The notes under the pieces are model-generated. The model was given only the letters and a program-made list of their open reading frames with translations. It searched no databases and was not told the origin of the DNA. Below are positions 27,435-35,172 of a stretch of 64,000 nucleotides of DNA, piece by piece (position 1 is the stretch's first letter; every line of letters starts with the position of its first letter). The DNA comes from Chitinophaga polysaccharea (GTDB lineage: Bacteria; Bacteroidota; Bacteroidia; Chitinophagales; Chitinophagaceae): NCBI RefSeq assembly GCF_007829335.1, contig NZ_VIWO01000001.1, positions 1,921,153-1,985,152 of the forward strand. Reading direction: 5' to 3'. The translations under genes and the position numbers were made by a program.

Positions 27435-29960
27435 TTATACCGCTGCGGCCTGTTTTTTTGAATGATAGCTATATAATAGCCGTTTGGTAATTTCTGCGCA
27501 TATAAGGTATACGATTACTATGGCGCAGATATACAACATGATATGTGATGGAAGCGGTTTGAAGCCCATTAATGCTGCGAATGGCAGGTAGGGAAGGATC
27601 CAGCCAACAGTAAGGCATAGCAGCGTACTGATAACCAGGGGCATGGCAGGTTTGCTCTGTACAAAAGGTAATTTCCTGGTGCGTATGATGAATACTACCA
27701 ATATTTGCGTGGCCAGCGATTCCATGAACCATCCTGTTCTGAACTGGGCTTGACTTACAGGAAAGGCGTGATACAACAGGAAGAAGATGATGAGGTCGAA
27801 TACAGAACTCAGCAAGCCGAATATGAGCATGAAATTGCGTATAACAGCCATATTCCACTGCTGCGGATGATAGAGCATATCGGCGTCGTTGTTGTCGGCA
27901 GGAATAGTGATCTGCGCGGTATCGTAAAGGAAGTTATTGAGCAGGATTTGTACCGGCAGCATAGGCAGGAAAGGTAAAAATACCGCGGCTACAGCCACAG
28001 AGAACATATTGCCAAAGTTGGAGCTGAGCCCCATCAGGATATATTTCATGGTATTGGCAAATGTTTCCCTGCCTGCAATAATGCCATCGTAAAGGATGGA
28101 GAGCTGTTTGTCGGTAAGGATAATATCTGCAGCATCTTTTGCCACATCCGAGGCGCCGGCAACAGAAATGCCTATATCAGCGGCTTTTAGTGAAGGAGCA
28201 TCGTTGATGCCATCGCCCAGGTAGCCTACTGCTCTATGGTGTGTTTTTAAAGCATGAATGACGCGATTTTTCTGGTCTGGTGAAAAACGTGTGAAGATGC
28301 TGATATTGCGTACTTTTTCCTGTAATACCACATCAGTCATTTGGTCCATCTCAAAACCCTGCAGGATGCCTTTTACAGGCAGGCCTATTTCCCGGCATAT
28401 TTTTTCTGTAACCAGGTAATGGTCGCCGGTAATAATTTTTACGTCCACGCCTATCTTCTCCAGCTCGGCGATCATAGTAGCGGCATCGTCACGCGGTGGG
28501 TCGAAGAAAACCGCCAGTCCGGCAAAGGACAGGTCGCATTCGTCGCTTTCGAGGAGATTTTTGCCGCTTTGCAATGATTTCGAAGCGATAGCCAGTACCC
28601 GCAAGCCGTCCTGGCTTAACTGCTCATAAAGGAGCTGTATTTGTTTGGTGGTATCGGTATCTACATTACAGACTTTTAATATTTCTTCCGGCGCTCCTTT
28701 ACAGATCATGGTAAAGGTATCGCTGTGTTTTACCACTACGCTCATACGTTTCCGGTTGAAGTCGAAGGGTATCTCATCAGTTTTCTCAAACGAGGCAATA
28801 TCAGGTGTTCCTGCGGCCATTACCGCCTGGTCGAGCGGGTTAATGGTACCTGTTTGCAGGGAGCTATTCAGATAGGCCAGTTTGAATACGTCTGCAGATA
28901 CTTCTCCTGTGGCGTTTACACATTTTACGAGGCTGATCTGGTTGGTGGTAAGGGTACCGGTTTTATCTGTGCATAGTACATCCATACTACCGAAGTTAGG
29001 AATGGCTGCAATTCTTTTTACGATAGCACCTTCGCGCGCCATTCTCATGGCTCCCCTGGACATAGCCACACTCATTACCATGGGCAACAGCTCCGGGGTA
29101 AGACCCACTGCAATGGCTACTGCGAACAGAAAAGACTGGAAGATGGAATGGTGACTGATAGCATTTACCACGAATATGAACACCACCAGTATCAATGTTA
29201 CCCTGGTGATCAGCAAACCGAACTGCCGCATGCCCCTGCCAAAATCTGTCTCTTCCTGGCCGCTATTGAGTTCATCGGCAATGGTACCTATCATTGTTTT
29301 CCGGCCAGTGTACAACACAATCGCTTTCCCGGTACCGGAGATAACTCCGGAGCCCATGTAGCACATATTTTCAAGGAAGGTATCATTGTTGGCTGTAACC
29401 GGGATGGTGGCAGCATTTTTTTCTACCGGGAATGACTCGCCGGTAAGTGAAGACTGGTTCACAAACAGGTCGTGGGCTGCTATCAGCCGTACATCTGCCG
29501 GTATGATGTTGCCTGCACGTAAAGAAATAAGGTCGCCCGGACAAAGCTGGGAGGTGGCTATATCGTAACTCTCCCCGCCGCGGGTGACAGTAATTTTACT
29601 GCCGAGCGTTTTTCCCAGCGTAGCTGCGGCATTCCTGGCACCCCTTTCCTGCATGTAATCCAGCGATATACTGAGCAGGATGATGACGAAGATGATAACA
29701 GCATTCACAGTTTCTCCCATCCCCGCCGAGATGCCGGCTGCTGCCAGCAGGATCAGTACCAGCGGATTTTTGAAATGGGATAACAACTCAGCTAGTTCGG
29801 TTGCGCGCTTTTTACTGCCAGTTACATTAGGCCCAAACTGCCGCAGGCGCCCGAGCGCTTCCTGTTCCGTAATACCCCGGATGATGCTGGTGTTTAGTAG
29901 CTGCTCAATTTCTTCAGGGGGTAGGGATGCGGTATGTGGCAGTTGGATAGTGGATAACAT
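27435..29960 (-). CDS. mgtA: Magnesium-translocating P-type ATPase
   Basis: 841 residues. P-type ATPase with the phosphorylation motif D332-K-T-G-T (CTDKTGTLTTNQ), the actuator TGES (SSLTGESFPVEK), KGAPEEIL in the nucleotide domain, IITGDH and GYLGDGINDAPSLKAADIGI. The N-terminus, DYMQERGARNAAATLGK and NNFLYDTAQ in the C-terminal helices match the P3B MgtA/MgtB group. Imports Mg2+ across the inner membrane. It follows a universal stress gene by 8 bp on the same strand, so the two form one unit. I saw no obvious Mg2+-sensing leader, because the gene is internal to the unit; control is more likely through the TGA-N6-TCA site at 30887. Confidence 0.95.
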   Translation of the reverse strand: MLSTIQLPHTASLPPEEIEQLLNTSIIRGITEQEALGRLRQFGPNVTGSKKRATELAELLSHFKNPLVLILLAAAGISAGMGETVNAVIIFVIILLSISLDYMQERGARNAAATLGKTLGSKITVTRGGESYDIATSQLCPGDLISLRAGNIIPADVRLIAAHDLFVNQSSLTGESFPVEKNAATIPVTANNDTFLENMCYMGSGVISGTGKAIVLYTGRKTMIGTIADELNSGQEETDFGRGMRQFGLLITRVTLILVVFIFVVNAISHHSIFQSFLFAVAIAVGLTPELLPMVMSVAMSRGAMRMAREGAIVKRIAAIPNFGSMDVLCTDKTGTLTTNQISLVKCVNATGEVSADVFKLAYLNSSLQTGTINPLDQAVMAAGTPDIASFEKTDEIPFDFNRKRMSVVVKHSDTFTMICKGAPEEILKVCNVDTDTTKQIQLLYEQLSQDGLRVLAIASKSLQSGKNLLESDECDLSFAGLAVFFDPPRDDAATMIAELEKIGVDVKIITGDHYLVTEKICREIGLPVKGILQGFEMDQMTDVVLQEKVRNISIFTRFSPDQKNRVIHALKTHHRAVGYLGDGINDAPSLKAADIGISVAGASDVAKDAADIILTDKQLSILYDGIIAGRETFANTMKYILMGLSSNFGNMFSVAVAAVFLPFLPMLPVQILLNNFLYDTAQITIPADNNDADMLYHPQQWNMAVIRNFMLIFGLLSSVFDLIIFFLLYHAFPVSQAQFRTGWFMESLATQILVVFIIRTRKLPFVQSKPAMPLVISTLLCLTVGWILPYLPFAALMGFKPLPSHIMLYICAIVIVYLICAEITKRLLYSYHSKKQAAAV

Positions 29961-29968
29961 TATATATG

Positions 29969-30811
29969 TTATTTACTATGTGCAATAAATAATGGTACAC
30001 TTGTTCCTTCCACCAAGATGTCGGCCATGCTGGGACGAAGCCAACGGGAGATACCGCTTCTGGCATATGCGCCGAGTACTATGAGCGTATTGCTGTTCAT
30101 TTCGTTGACTAGCTGAACGATCTCATCTTCCGGTATTCCTTTCAATACGTTGTAGTGCGCATCTGGAAAATGCCGCTTCATAAATTCTTTCATCAATTTG
30201 CCGTCTGGCAGATGGAAGTCCTCCGCTGCGCTTTTAACGGTAATAACTTCTATAGGCAGCTGTTTCATACCTGGCAATAAGTAGTCGAACATTCTCACCG
30301 CTTGTACCGATGCGGGTGAGCTGTCGAACAGTAAAGCGATTTTGCCTATAGGCTGATAGGGATCGGGCACCATGAGTACCGGGCAGGCGGCATCTGCGAG
30401 CAGGTGTCGGATAAATCGGGAGGGAGCTTCTTCCTGGGAACGGGTAAAGGATTCATGGGCGTCAATGACCAGTAAGTCGGCGTAAATGCTTTCATGCAGC
30501 AACTCTTCAATAGCAATATTTTTATTGCGATGTATGGAGTAATTCAGCCCAGCGCGTTGGCAAATCTCTTCGAAACGTGCCACAGCATTATCACGCAGGT
30601 TTTTATCGTGCTCAGATAACGCCGTAATCCTTTGGTCGGTCACTTTACCCGCTTCGTCTACCAGTTCATAAAAGCCATAACTGCGATAAGTGAAATCTTC
30701 CAGAAAGACACCCACCAGGTGCGATTTTTCACTTTTGGTGACGGCGATGGCATAATCTACGGCATTCTGACGGAAGCGCAGGCCATCCAATACTACAATT
30801 ATCTTCTTCAT
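29969..30811 (-). CDS. Universal stress protein, tandem UspA domains
   Basis: 280 residues from the ATG at 30811; the frame extends 14 codons upstream to a non-standard start, but MKKIIVVLDGLRFRQNAVDYAI is the standard Usp opening. Two UspA domains (~1-150, ~155-280). The second ends GAYARSGISRWLRPS, in which the second Gly of the ATP-binding G-x2-G motif is Ala and the later G(S/T) is lost, so this copy may not bind ATP in its C-terminal half. It is first in the unit usp-mgtA and is a paralogue of the usp gene at 23902. Confidence 0.92.
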   Translation of the reverse strand: MKKIIVVLDGLRFRQNAVDYAIAVTKSEKSHLVGVFLEDFTYRSYGFYELVDEAGKVTDQRITALSEHDKNLRDNAVARFEEICQRAGLNYSIHRNKNIAIEELLHESIYADLLVIDAHESFTRSQEEAPSRFIRHLLADAACPVLMVPDPYQPIGKIALLFDSSPASVQAVRMFDYLLPGMKQLPIEVITVKSAAEDFHLPDGKLMKEFMKRHFPDAHYNVLKGIPEDEIVQLVNEMNSNTLIVLGAYARSGISRWLRPSMADILVEGTSVPLFIAHSK

Positions 30812-30886
30812 ATACTCCGGTTTAAGAGAGGTATACCAGACAAATTTTAACAATACTAATGTAGATCACCTATTATGGCTATTGAA

Positions 30887-30898
30887 TGACATGGGTCA
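30887..30898 (-). promoter_or_regulatory. TGA-N6-TCA palindrome upstream of the usp-mgtA unit
   Basis: TGAC-ATGG-GTCA, nested in an ATTGA...TCAAT outer inverted repeat, centred ~81 bp upstream of the ATG at 30811. Same class of site as at 22448, 24782 and 27383. The rest of the 230-bp gap 30812-31041 shows nothing else. Confidence 0.5.
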
Positions 30899-31041
30899 AT
30901 AAGTAGTATGATTTATATCAGGAGTATATTTAGTTTTTCGAATGGAATTGATTTTCAATATTATATCGAAGTGTTTTGGAGAAGCGCTGAGATTTTCTGT
31001 CAGAATAGTAACAGCTGCAAATCGATGCCCGGCATATAGCA

Positions 31042-32427
31042 TCAGGCATTATGATCTGTACTCAATGCCTGGTTGCCTGTCTCCCGATAAACAGTTACAA
31101 ATACTTTTCGGCTTCTTTGAATTAATATTATGTACATCACTAATACGAAAGCGGCATAAGCGTATTGCGTTGTTGACACCCCCACTCCATAGGGGAACCA
31201 AATGCCCGGAATAATATGCAGCTTAGCGAATTCCTGTGAGAAGAGACCTATTGACACCAATAGTACCGCCAATAAGACTAACCATTCTCTCCGCTGCTGA
31301 CAAAGAATTCCCCGGTAGATAATAAATAGCATTAAAGGAACAAATAATAGGCGTGTATAGTCCGCCATTTTTTGAAAAAGGGTATCATCAATGGACCCTG
31401 ATATCCATGGAAGCCCCAGCAGTTGCGTTCCCATATAGATCAAAGTAAGGATAGCCATCATGGGAGGTATCCATTTTGGTTGACGTAGTTCATACCATTC
31501 CCACCAGGCCATCAGCCAACTTCCCAGTATCAACGGTCGCAGAAGAACAGTTGTCAGGATATCGTATTGATGCGTGCTTTCTATTTGTAGCCAGAAGTAG
31601 ATAGCTTGATTGGCACGTACTAGTGCCAGCAGGACTAACGCCAAAATAAACCATTTGCAGGATCGGGGTGGTTGTTGGTTCCCAAACAGCAAAAACAGGG
31701 ATATGCCCAGCAGCATAAATATTACAGGCTCCACTATCTCTACAATATAGCCTTTAATGGTTTGTTCCCATTGGAACCTGTATTTTGATTCGATGCTACT
31801 TTTTTCTCCAAGCTCCGGTGCAATGTGAATGCCCCCCACATCGGGCGCCTGCCCCAGGGTAGCAGCACTCATCCATACCCGGAAGGCGATGGTAATATTG
31901 CTGTGTGCTTTTACACTTTCCGGCAACAGGAACATGCGGGGTTGTATACTGTAGGTTATGGGAAATTTACCGGAGAAATCTCCTGCATTGCCTGATAATG
32001 CTCCATTAAAAAATAATTGATAGGCATCATCAATAGCGGGTGGCCCAGCTAACGCGATGTTGTTTCTTTCGGCGTTATCCAATGACACTTTCATGCGGTA
32101 CCAGGCATAACCTGAATAGGTGGGATACCCCCTGGCAGTCCATCCCGGTACATAGCCGGAGAGACCAACATCTCCGTCATGCGCTCCCGCAGGTGCAGTA
32201 AGATCGATGCTTTCCCAATCCGAATCATTAAAATCAGATTGTGCCCACTGTTGATGGTCTCCCGTTTTAAATTTCCATGGACCATTCAGTGTTATAATAG
32301 ATTTTCCTGCAACGGCGCTATTTATCGGGAATTTCAGGAACATCATCGTAAGCAGCATCAAAGACAGCGTAATAATTGCCATTACATATAACGTAACAAG
32401 AGTTTTTGTCTTTTGCTGTAAGGTCAT
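31042..32427 (-). CDS. Membrane protein: galactose-binding-like ectodomain plus 7TM region
   Basis: 461 residues. An N-terminal signal anchor (residues ~11-31) is followed by a jelly-roll domain like the sugar-binding domain of GH2 enzymes and 7TM receptors (LNGPWKFKTGDHQQW, FNDSDWESIDL, YAWYRMKV, FFNGALSG; ~45-220). About seven hydrophobic helices follow (~235-440). This is the ectodomain-7TM layout of 7TM-DISM-type sensors, which normally continue into a kinase, cyclase or phosphatase. Here only ~25 cytosolic residues follow the last helix, so no output domain is present. The gene is alone, flanked by a 230-bp gap and a ~700-bp gap. Role unknown; perhaps a ligand sensor that acts through a partner. 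Confidence 0.7.
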   Translation of the reverse strand: MTLQQKTKTLVTLYVMAIITLSLMLLTMMFLKFPINSAVAGKSIITLNGPWKFKTGDHQQWAQSDFNDSDWESIDLTAPAGAHDGDVGLSGYVPGWTARGYPTYSGYAWYRMKVSLDNAERNNIALAGPPAIDDAYQLFFNGALSGNAGDFSGKFPITYSIQPRMFLLPESVKAHSNITIAFRVWMSAATLGQAPDVGGIHIAPELGEKSSIESKYRFQWEQTIKGYIVEIVEPVIFMLLGISLFLLFGNQQPPRSCKWFILALVLLALVRANQAIYFWLQIESTHQYDILTTVLLRPLILGSWLMAWWEWYELRQPKWIPPMMAILTLIYMGTQLLGLPWISGSIDDTLFQKMADYTRLLFVPLMLFIIYRGILCQQRREWLVLLAVLLVSIGLFSQEFAKLHIIPGIWFPYGVGVSTTQYAYAAFVLVMYIILIQRSRKVFVTVYRETGNQALSTDHNA

Positions 32428-32632
32428 ATTATTGAAAGTAGGAGCCTGATAATATTAGCGCTGGTTGTCTAATATACGAAAAAAACAAAGTGTTGACAAC
32501 TATCCCACCTCTTAGTCACCGCCACCTTGCAAGCTTTATTCAACGCTAGAATCGTTGTAGAAAGGGCAACGCTTCGGGTGTGCCGTTCTATTGAGTAGAG
32601 ACCATGACAGGTCCTTATTATCCGGTATAATG

Positions 32633-32681
32633 AAAAAAGCCACACCTTTTTGGGAGGTGACTTTTATTTGCGGACCGGACG
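32633..32681. repeat. Terminator plus tRNA-3'-end-like sequence, copy 1
   Basis: 32633-32673 matches 47139-47179 at 37 of 41 positions (A6, a weak hairpin, then CTTTTATTTGCGG). Read on the minus strand, the end at 32669-32681 is CGTCC-GGTCCGC-A, which has the form of a tRNA T-stem 3' strand, acceptor 3' strand and discriminator base, followed by a terminator. No rest of a tRNA is present beyond it. It may be an attachment-site scar. Confidence 0.5.
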
Positions 32682-32792
32682 AAGGAGATTGACAGCGTAG
32701 AACTTATAACGATTATCGAACTTAGACATTTTTTATCCGCTGCTGGCAGGTATTTCGGTTCATCCGGAAAGTTAAGAAATGATCAATTTTTA

Positions 32793-32859
32793 ATATCCTG
32801 GTAATGTAGCAAGCACTTGTTTTTATATTTGCATATCCCGGTAATACAGCAAGCGTTTA
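32793..32859. repeat. Two direct imperfect repeats, 40-bp spacing
   Basis: ATATCCTGGTAATGTAGC at 32793 and ATATCCCGGTAATACAGC at 32833, similarity continuing over ~27 bp. Four helical turns apart. They could be regulator sites of the sigma gene downstream, or a leftover duplication. Confidence 0.4.
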
Positions 32860-33125
32860 ATAGCAATTAGTGACTGTTTGTTGAGTTTATTTTCTGTGTA
32901 TACCTGGAGCAAAACTATTATCGAACAGTAATTGCGACAGGATAATATTATAGAATGTGAACTTTATATCAGGGTTTTGATTACTGGTTACTTTTGATTT
33001 ATACAATAACAGAGGAATACAATTATTGTTTTGAGTAATAGTTGGACACTTGTAAACATAATAACAAAGGGTGATAAAATTCTTTTTATTTCCAATGCAA
33101 GGCAGTAGTATAATATGTTTTTGAT

Positions 33126-33704
33126 TTGAGAGAACTTGGTTTAAATAGTGAACAGGAATTATTACAGCTTGTTGCTGAGGGATGTACCGTGGCGTATAAG
33201 CAATTATTTCAGGAATACTGGGAGCAAGTATATGGCGCTGGGCTTTACCTCACTAAATCTCCCGAATCTGCGAAAGATCTGGCACAGGAAATATTTCTCA
33301 AATTATGGGATAATCGTTCCGCTTTGCCTGAAATAAGGAACTTAAGCAAGTACCTGTTTGTAATCACAAAAAACCTTTTTCATGATCAGCTCAGGAAGAA
33401 GATTTTCCAGGAGTCAAATAAGGAATTCCTGGTGGATTATTTTTCATTGAAGGAAAATACGCCACACGAACAACTGGAAAAAAAAGAGGTGGGTAACGCA
33501 CTTGCAGAAGCTATTAGTAGCCTTCCTCCGCAATTGAGAGAAGTATTTGTGTTAAAGCGCCTCGATGGGCTCAGCCACCAGGAAATCAGCGTAAAGCTGA
33601 ATATAAGCCCCATATCTACTAAAACTTACCTTACCCGGGCGCTTATATTAATCAGGAAACATTTTGACAAGCCATCCCGGGAATTGTTTCCGAATCAGCA
33701 CTAA
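33126..33704 (+). CDS. ECF RNA polymerase sigma factor (FecI-like), PUL 1
   Basis: 192 residues. Sigma-70 region 2 (~25-95; DLAQEIFLKLWDNR, LSKYLFVITKNLFHDQLRKK) and region 4 (~130-185; LREVFVLKRLDGLSHQEISVKLNIS) are clear. The start is TTG at 33126: the frame is closed by a stop at 33111 and no in-frame ATG or GTG precedes the conserved part; the ATG at 33115 is out of frame. It lies 54 bp before an anti-sigma FecR gene and heads the cascade sigma-FecR-SusC-SusD-GH92, the usual trans-envelope control where ligand uptake through SusC releases the sigma factor. Confidence 0.92.
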   Translation: MRELGLNSEQELLQLVAEGCTVAYKQLFQEYWEQVYGAGLYLTKSPESAKDLAQEIFLKLWDNRSALPEIRNLSKYLFVITKNLFHDQLRKKIFQESNKEFLVDYFSLKENTPHEQLEKKEVGNALAEAISSLPPQLREVFVLKRLDGLSHQEISVKLNISPISTKTYLTRALILIRKHFDKPSRELFPNQH

Positions 33705-33758
33705 TTTTTTTTGGAATCGATGTATTCTTTTTGACAACTCATACGTCTATAGTGTGGT

Positions 33759-34955
33759 ATGACGAATAACGATGACATGCTGTTACAGCAACTGTTTAAA
33801 AAATACCTGGATGAAACGATCACCAGGGAAGAATTGCTGCAATTGCACGCCTTGATGAATGCGGACTATGATGCCGGCCAGCTAGACTCCCTGCTGGAAG
33901 AAACCCTTATCAACCCCCGCTATGCGGTGAAAGCGGGTGAAAAAGACCAGCAGGATTCCTGGGAGATGATTTTCTCAAAGATCAGTCACTCAGATGAGGG
34001 TGCCGTGAGGGGAAAGACAGTGCGCTTATACCACGGGAAGTGGATAGGGTGGGCGGCGTCTTTTCTGTTGCTGGCAGGTGCCGCAACGTTTTGGTTTACC
34101 GTACACCATCATTCACAACATGCCCGGTTGGCAACCGCTGCACCAATGGCGGTTACCGACGCCCGGGGAAAAACAGGCGCCATATTAATATTGTCTGACG
34201 GCAGCAAAATAGGGCTCGACAGTTCCAGGAACGGCGACCTGGGCGTGCAGGGAGGGGTGTCATTGCGGAAAGACAACCGGGAACTGAGCTATGAAAAAAC
34301 AACCGCTGGTAGTAATGAAATGGTATACAACACGGTGATGACGCCTATGGGCAAACAGTTCCAGCTCGTGTTATCAGATGGCACCAGAGTATGGTTAAAT
34401 GCAGGAAGTTCTATCAGGTTTCCTACTGCTTTTATTGGCAGCAGGCGCAATGTGGCGGTTACCGGAGAAGTATATTTTGAAGTAAGCAGGAATGAGCATA
34501 TGCCTTTTGTAGCCCGGGTTAATCAATCGGAAATTGTTGTACTGGGCACCAGCTTCAATGTGATGGCGTATAACGATGAAAGTAATATCAGCACTACGCT
34601 TGTTGACGGAGCGGTAAAAGTTGTTAATGGTGCGCAGGAACTATTGCTGAAGCCCGGAGAGCAAGGTAATATAGCCCGGAAAACAGGCCGTTTATCAATG
34701 CAGTCAATTGATGCCGACCAGGTTATTGCCTGGACAAGAGGGCGTTTGGCAATAGGCGCTGGGGATTTCCAGGTGTTAATGCGACAGGTAGCCCGCTGGT
34801 ATGATGTTGATGTGGTGTACCAGGGCAAAGTGCCGGATATATCTATCAGGGGTATTCTGCAACGGGATGTGCCGCTATCAACAGTTCTGGAGTTCCTTGG
34901 AGAGAACGGCATACATTATAAAATCGAAAATAGAACGATTACAATCTTGCCATAA
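33759..34955 (+). CDS. FecR-family anti-sigma factor, PUL 1
   Basis: 398 residues. A short cytosolic helical domain (1-~90) binds the sigma factor; one membrane helix (~96-115, WAASFLLLAGAATFWF); periplasmic FecR domain (~185-290; NTVMTPMGKQFQLVLSDG, VWLNAGSSIRFP, GEVYFEV) and C-terminal DUF4974/STN-interacting domain (~325-397; FQVLMRQVARWYDVDVVYQGK). It should transmit the signal from the STN domain of the SusC encoded at 35173 to the sigma factor at 33126. Typical length and order for Bacteroidota. Confidence 0.94.
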   Translation: MTNNDDMLLQQLFKKYLDETITREELLQLHALMNADYDAGQLDSLLEETLINPRYAVKAGEKDQQDSWEMIFSKISHSDEGAVRGKTVRLYHGKWIGWAASFLLLAGAATFWFTVHHHSQHARLATAAPMAVTDARGKTGAILILSDGSKIGLDSSRNGDLGVQGGVSLRKDNRELSYEKTTAGSNEMVYNTVMTPMGKQFQLVLSDGTRVWLNAGSSIRFPTAFIGSRRNVAVTGEVYFEVSRNEHMPFVARVNQSEIVVLGTSFNVMAYNDESNISTTLVDGAVKVVNGAQELLLKPGEQGNIARKTGRLSMQSIDADQVIAWTRGRLAIGAGDFQVLMRQVARWYDVDVVYQGKVPDISIRGILQRDVPLSTVLEFLGENGIHYKIENRTITILP

Positions 34956-35069
34956 ACAGCCGGTTGTAAACCCCATTGGGCCATCATTTTAATAAGGATA
35001 GTATTGATAACCAAAATATGTTAGTATGAAATTATAGTATCTCTATTGCATTGCTGAGACCAAAAAAAA

Positions 35070-35172
35070 GGTCCTGACAGCCATCAGGACCCTGAAAGTT
35101 TTTGGCTTATCCGGCGCACAACTTTTGCACAAAATTGATAACTGAACCAATTAAACCAAACTTCACAAAAGT
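35070..35172 (+). promoter_or_regulatory. Structured 5' leader of the PUL 1 SusC gene
   Basis: A perfect 8-bp hairpin (GGTCCTGA / TCAGGACC, loop CAGCCA, 35070-35091) preceded by eight As is followed by CTGAAAGTTTTTGGCT and, 82 bp on, CTTCACAAAAGT-ATG. The PUL 2 SusC gene has the same plan at 50523-50618. It could be an attenuator, an antitermination or sRNA target, or an RNA-stabilising hairpin. Confidence 0.5.

Larger units (their letters stand above)
32428..33125. other. Long intergenic region ahead of PUL 1
   Basis: About 700 bases without a supportable gene. It contains the tRNA-tail-like repeat at 32633-32681 and two imperfect copies of a ~27-base sequence (ATATCYYGGTAAT..AGCAAGC) 40 bp apart at 32793 and 32833. 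A TATATTTG box (-7-like) lies at 32825, but it is 300 bp from the sigma gene and no -33 TTG is placed correctly. Confidence 0.6.

Noticed and set aside
30942..31214. 90-codon + strand frame
   Set aside because: Overlaps the 3' end of the 7TM gene on the other strand; no recognisable protein features.
32633..32700. Complete tRNA gene at the tRNA-like tail sequences
   Set aside because: Only the acceptor/T-stem-like end is visible at 32.67, 47.17 and 62.77 kb. I could not build D- or anticodon arms, so no tRNA gene is called.
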